Positions 5,640 to 8,366 of a DNA stretch of 8,366 nucleotides are shown piece by piece. Under the pieces are notes generated by a model. It searched no databases, was not told where the DNA came from, and was given only the letters and a program-made list of their open reading frames with translations. Origin of the DNA: Halovivax sp. (GTDB lineage Archaea > Halobacteriota > Halobacteria > Halobacteriales > Natrialbaceae). Both the position numbers and the translations under genes were made by a program. Positions within the stretch are counted from its first letter, which is position 1; each line of letters starts with the position of its first letter. The stretch is taken from NCBI GenBank assembly GCA_007119345.1, contig SKPV01000181.1, positions 1 to 8,366 of the forward strand. Direction: 5' to 3'.

Positions 5640-6667
5640 CCGACCACCTCGTCGATCGCGCTCTCGAGTTTCTCGGCGTTCGCCGCGACTCGTTCGTCGG
5701 AGAGCCCGAAGAACCGGACCATCCTCGCCGACCACTGACCCCAGGTCAGCGGTTCGTCGTCGTCGACCACGTCCGCCTGCCGCGCCTGGTCGTCGATCTC
5801 CTCGTAGTAGAATCGGGCGAACGCCCGCACCTCCTCTCGTGCCAGGGCGTCCGTACGGACGTACGCGTACAGCGGCCGCGTGAGGGGCTGGTACTCCTCG
5901 CTCTCGACCGATTCGAGGGTCGGTACCTCGCAGCCGCCCCCGTCGTCGACGCCGATCAGCTTCAGGTCGTCCTCGTTCTCGTAGAAGTAGCCCGCGCCGC
6001 CGAAGCCGAGGGCGTGTCGGTCACCCCGAACCCCGCGGATGATGACGTTCGTGTCCGCGCTCGGGCTGTAGTCGGAACGGATCGCGCCCACCTCCCCGTT
6101 GATCGTCTCGGTGAAGTAATCGAACGTGCCGGAGGCGGGATCGCGACCGTAGAGGTCGAACGCCTCGTCGGGCCACTCCGAGCGGACGTCGCTCCACGTC
6201 TCGACGGCGGAGCCGGGCTCCCAGATCCGGCGCAGCTCGTCGACGGTCAGGCAGTCGCACCAGTCGTTCGACGGGTTGGCGTAGATCGCCAGGCCGTCGA
6301 GGGCGACCTCGAGCTCGACGTGCTCGATCCCGTTGTCCTCACAGAGGTCGGCCTCGTCGTCCTTGATCGTCCGACTCGCGTTCTGTACCTCCGTGGAGCC
6401 GGTACAGAACAGCTGGAATCCGGCGCCCGTCCCCGACCCCCTGACCGGGACCTCGACCCGGTTGTTTCGCCAGGCGAACTCCTCGGCGACCGAGGCGCTG
6501 TGCGGGAGCACGGTGTTGCTGCCGTCGACCCTGATCTCGCCCTCGAGGCCGCTGTCCTCGCCGTGGACGAGACAGCCCGCGAGCGCGGCGACGCTCCCGC
6601 CGGCAGCGGCGAGCAGGGACCGGCGCGCGACCCCGGCCCCTCGCTCGCTCCGCCGCGGTCCTTCCAT
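5636..6667 (-). CDS. pstS: Phosphate-binding lipoprotein PstS
   Basis: The extracellular substrate-binding subunit that captures inorganic phosphate and delivers it to PstC/PstA; 343 residues and first gene of the operon. The N-terminus has twin arginines at 15-16 (ARRSLLAAAGGSVAALAGC) and a lipobox LAGC ending at C32, so it is predicted to be a Tat-exported, lipid-anchored protein, the usual haloarchaeal arrangement. Phosphate-site segments of the family are visible: VDGSNTVLPHS (47-57), RGSGTGAGF (76-84), QNASRTIK (95-102), RDPASGTFDYF (175-185) and ALGFGGAGYF (219-228). The mature protein is strongly acidic and has five further cysteines (88, 109, 137, 139, 246). ATG at 6667 is preferred over a TTG 12 nt upstream because a TATA box at 6692-6699 places transcription start near 6670. 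Expression is probably induced by phosphate limitation, as for other pst operons. Confidence 0.97.
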   Translation of the reverse strand: MEGPRRSERGAGVARRSLLAAAGGSVAALAGCLVHGEDSGLEGEIRVDGSNTVLPHSASVAEEFAWRNNRVEVPVRGSGTGAGFQLFCTGSTEVQNASRTIKDDEADLCEDNGIEHVELEVALDGLAIYANPSNDWCDCLTVDELRRIWEPGSAVETWSDVRSEWPDEAFDLYGRDPASGTFDYFTETINGEVGAIRSDYSPSADTNVIIRGVRGDRHALGFGGAGYFYENEDDLKLIGVDDGGGCEVPTLESVESEEYQPLTRPLYAYVRTDALAREEVRAFARFYYEEIDDQARQADVVDDDEPLTWGQWSARMVRFFGLSDERVAANAEKLESAIDEVVG

Positions 6668-6691
6668 CACGTTGTCCAAGGGCCCAGGGTA

Positions 6692-6699
6692 TCTAAATA
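6692..6699 (-). promoter_or_regulatory. TATA box of the pstSCAB operon
   Basis: On the minus strand TATTTAGA lies 25-32 nt before the pstS ATG at 6667, in a short AT-rich island within GC-rich DNA. Spacing predicts a near-leaderless mRNA starting around 6670. A second AT-rich element (about 6714-6721) lies farther upstream and could be an alternative TATA or an operator. Confidence 0.65.
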
Positions 6700-6704
6700 C
6701 GCTA

Positions 6705-6730
6705 CTATGTTGTCTATATATCCCTATGTT
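6705..6730. promoter_or_regulatory. Candidate operator: direct repeat of CTATGTT upstream of pstS
   Basis: CTATGTT occurs at 6705-6711 and again at 6724-6730, 19 bp start to start, flanking TATATA at about 6715-6720. The pair lies directly upstream of the pstS TATA box in the divergent promoter region. It could be a binding site for a phosphate-responsive regulator, including the adjacent AbrB-PhoU protein. This is inference from position and repetition only; I cannot match it to a known box. Confidence 0.3.
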
Positions 6731-6825
6731 CGTGAACGGTGTGCAGCCCCGATCGACGCGCGGCGAACGCGTTCGGTCGCCTCGTAAACCCCGAAATACG
6801 TCGTTCGAGAGCGTTCCAGGGAGCG

Positions 6826-6832
6826 TTTATAG
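6826..6832 (+). promoter_or_regulatory. Secondary TATA-like element upstream of the AbrB-PhoU gene
   Basis: TTTATAG at 6826-6832 is preceded by GAGCGTT, a heptamer also present at 6809-6815 (12 bp earlier). Used as a TATA box it would start transcription near 6856, giving a leader of about 17 nt. It may be an alternative promoter or part of a control site. Confidence 0.4.
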
Positions 6833-6842
6833 ATCGCGAGCC

Positions 6843-6852
6843 ATATATATTA
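6843..6852 (+). promoter_or_regulatory. TATA box of the AbrB-PhoU regulator gene
   Basis: ATATATATTA at 6843-6852 is centred about 26 nt before the ATG at 6873, the geometry of a leaderless haloarchaeal transcript. It supports 6873 as the true start rather than the long upstream extension of the frame. Confidence 0.65.
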
Positions 6853-6872
6853 CTCCGCCACTACGCGCCCGT

Positions 6873-7868
6873 ATGGAGACCCGCAAAGTGCAGGTGACCG
6901 GGGGTGCTACGTATACGGTCTCGCTGCCGAAGGACTGGGCGACCGACAACGGCGTCGAGGCCGGCAGCACCGTCGAGTTCTACCCGGAGGACGACGCCCT
7001 CTTGCTCACGCCGCGCAGCGAGGACGACCACCAGGAGGGGACCCTCGACGTCACCGACCTCGCGGGCGAGCAGCTCACCCGGGCCGTCATGACGATGTAC
7101 GTCAGCGGCTTCGACATCATCCGACTGGCGGCCGACCGCATCGCCACCGAGCAGCGCCGGGCGATCCGGGACGCGACCCAGAGCCTCGTCGGCGTCGAGG
7201 TGCTCGAGGAGACGACCGACAGCGTCGTCATCCAGGACCTGCTGGACTCCGCGGAGCTGTCGATCGTCAACGCCGTCTCCCGGATGCGACTCATCGCGGA
7301 GTCGATGCTCGAGGACGCCGTCCGCGCGCTGGTCGAGAACGACGACGACGTCGCCCAGGACGTTATCGAGCGCGACGACGACGTCGACCGGCTCTTCCTG
7401 GTCGTCTCGCGCATCTTCCGGGCGACGCTCCGCTCGCCGACGGCGGCCGAGGCCCTCGGCGTCTCCCGCGAGGACTGCTTCGACTACCACTCGAGCGCCC
7501 GCCAGCTCGAGCGCGTCGCCGACCACGCCGTCAAGATCAGCCAGCTCGCCCTGAAGTTGGGGGAGATTCCACAGGCGGTCGCCGACGCCCTCGTCGCGCT
7601 CCACGACGACGCCTTCGACGTCCTCGAGAAGTCGATGAACGCGCTGGTCGCCGAGGAGAGCGAGCGGGCCAACGAGCTGGGGCACGCCGCCCGCGAGGCG
7701 GTCCTCGAGATCGACGAACACACCCGCCGCATCGACGACATGCTCCGCGGGCTCGACCCCGTCGAGGCCCAGTCGCTCGGGCTGATCGTCGACTCGCTCT
7801 CGCGCTGTGCCGACTACGGCGGCAACATCGCCGAGACGGCGCTGCAGAAGGCCGCGCCGAGACCCTAA
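6873..7868 (+). CDS. AbrB-PhoU fusion: phosphate uptake transcriptional regulator
   Basis: A 331-residue protein joining a DNA-binding domain to a PhoU-like sensor. Residues 1-50 form a SpoVT/AbrB swapped-hairpin domain (RKVQVTGGATYTVSLPKDWA, then AGSTVEFYPEDDALLLTP). Residues about 115-331 carry two PhoU-type helical repeats with metal-site-like motifs ERVADHAVKI (213-222) and RCADYGGNIAETAL (311-324); the second is degenerate relative to canonical ExxxD. This architecture is common in archaea and is annotated as a phosphate uptake regulator. It is transcribed divergently from pstSCAB across a shared 205-bp region, so it is the natural candidate to control that operon and possibly itself; direct control is inferred, not shown. 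It is cytoplasmic, acidic, and has no membrane segment. The frame is open upstream to 6333 only because it is antisense to pstS; the TATA box at 6843 and the AbrB N-terminus fix the start at 6873. Confidence 0.93.
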   Translation: METRKVQVTGGATYTVSLPKDWATDNGVEAGSTVEFYPEDDALLLTPRSEDDHQEGTLDVTDLAGEQLTRAVMTMYVSGFDIIRLAADRIATEQRRAIRDATQSLVGVEVLEETTDSVVIQDLLDSAELSIVNAVSRMRLIAESMLEDAVRALVENDDDVAQDVIERDDDVDRLFLVVSRIFRATLRSPTAAEALGVSREDCFDYHSSARQLERVADHAVKISQLALKLGEIPQAVADALVALHDDAFDVLEKSMNALVAEESERANELGHAAREAVLEIDEHTRRIDDMLRGLDPVEAQSLGLIVDSLSRCADYGGNIAETALQKAAPRP

Positions 7869-7900
7869 AGGGTCGAACGTCAGCGGTCGCACAGCGGCCA

Positions 7901-7968
7901 GCGAGACGCGGAGCGTCTCGCCAGGCCCAGCCCCCGGGCGGGCCGGGGGCTGTCTGGCCTCCGTGTTT
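7901..7968 (+). terminator. Tandem hairpin terminator after the AbrB-PhoU gene
   Basis: Two perfect stems follow the stop codon. GCGAGACGC (7901-7909) pairs with 7913-7921 around a GGA loop. CAGCCCCC (7928-7935) pairs with GGGGGCTG (7945-7952), with outer AGGCC (7923-7927) able to pair with GGCCT (7956-7960). A TTTT run follows at 7965-7968. GC-rich hairpin plus U-tract fits transcription termination; in archaea the U-tract is the main signal and the hairpin may mainly protect the 3' end. Confidence 0.55.
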
Positions 7969-7978
7969 TCTACACCGT

Positions 7979-7993
7979 CCGGGGTATCCCCGG
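7979..7993. repeat. Perfect inverted repeat in the AbrB-PhoU/S8e convergent gap
   Basis: CCGGGG (7979-7984) pairs with CCCCGG (7988-7993) around TAT. It lies between the two convergent genes and could act at the 3' end of either transcript. The rest of 7994-8066 has only a 10-bp palindrome CGGGCGCCCG (8055-8064) and no ORF. Confidence 0.45.
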
Positions 7994-8066
7994 CGCGGAG
8001 ACGTCCGGATCGTAATACCCACACCCGTCGTCCAGCGACGAACGCGCGGGAGAACGGGCGCCCGAA

Positions 8067-8366
8067 TTACTCGACGAGAAGAGCGTTGACCTGGCCGGTC
8101 TGCCCGGGGCGAGAGGTGACCCGAGCGGTCCCCTCTGAGGTCTCGATGATCGCGCCCTTCGTGATGATGTTCCGGCGGACGTAGTTGGGGTTCGCGTCGT
8201 TTTCGACCACGTCCTCGATCTCGGCGGTCACGGTCTCGCCGTCGGTGTGGACGCTCGCGACGTTCGTCGCCAGCGCGCGGACCTTCTCGCCCGCGCCGCG
8301 GACGTCGACGGTCCGATAGCGGGGCTCGCCGACCTGCGTCTCCGTCGGCGAGCGGCCGAGTTCGTA
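8067..8366 (-). CDS. rps8e: 30S ribosomal protein S8e, C-terminal part (N-terminus outside window)
   Basis: The minus strand reads 99 codons without a stop from the window edge to TAA at 8067-8069. The translation begins YELGRSPTETQVGEPRYR, contains VENDANPNYVRRNIITKGAI, and ends SRPGQTGQVNALLVE. These are hallmark stretches of archaeal/eukaryotic-type small-subunit protein S8e, which binds 16S rRNA in the 30S particle. Archaeal S8e is about 120-130 residues, so roughly 25 N-terminal residues, including the start codon and basic N-terminal tail, lie beyond 8366. It is easily missed because no start codon is in view. The protein is acidic for a ribosomal protein, as expected in a halophile. 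It converges with the AbrB-PhoU gene and has no functional link to phosphate uptake that I can see. Confidence 0.95.
   Translation of the reverse strand, partial: YELGRSPTETQVGEPRYRTVDVRGAGEKVRALATNVASVHTDGETVTAEIEDVVENDANPNYVRRNIITKGAIIETSEGTARVTSRPGQTGQVNALLVE

Noticed and set aside
6668..6679. TTG start of pstS, adding four residues
   Set aside because: It is a rare start type, and it would lie upstream of the transcription start predicted from the TATA box at 6692-6699. ATG at 6667 fits better.
6333..6872. N-terminal extension of the AbrB-PhoU gene
   Set aside because: That part of the frame is antisense to pstS and crosses the AT-rich promoter region. The AbrB fold begins exactly at 6873.

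Overview
The window looks like a haloarchaeal (class Halobacteria) chromosome segment. The DNA is very GC-rich with strong GC3 bias, the predicted soluble proteins are acidic (Asp/Glu-rich), several genes have TATA elements about 26-29 nt before the start codon (leaderless or near-leaderless transcripts), and the partial gene at the right edge is an archaeal-type ribosomal protein S8e. I cannot name the species from sequence alone.

Layout. 1-125: at least four 26-bp tandem repeats plus a partial copy. 203-667 (+): small acidic protein of unknown function. 689-1360 (-): classical PhoU, convergent with it. 1509-2303 (+): HNH-type zinc protein with a C-terminal membrane segment. 2304-2623: gene-free, rich in perfect hairpins. 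2624-6667 (-): high-affinity phosphate transporter operon pstS-pstC-pstA-pstB, transcribed leftward, with each junction a 4-nt ATGA stop/start overlap. 6668-6872: divergent promoter region. 6873-7868 (+): AbrB-PhoU fusion regulator. 7869-8066: terminator-like hairpins. 8067-8366 (-): C-terminal 99 residues of S8e.

How it works together. PstS (predicted Tat lipoprotein) captures phosphate outside the cell, PstC and PstA form the membrane channel, and PstB hydrolyses ATP. PhoU and the AbrB-PhoU fusion are the likely phosphate-signalling and transcriptional partners. In many haloarchaea phoU follows pstB directly; here the two are separated by an opposite-strand HNH gene and a hairpin cluster, so phoU probably needs its own promoter. 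The most unusual item is a 99-residue Arg-rich N-terminal extension of PstB, encoded by 24-bp tandem repeats in frame and starting at an ATGA overlap with pstA. Apart from that the region is a recognisable Pst locus; I see no clear evidence of a wholly new system.
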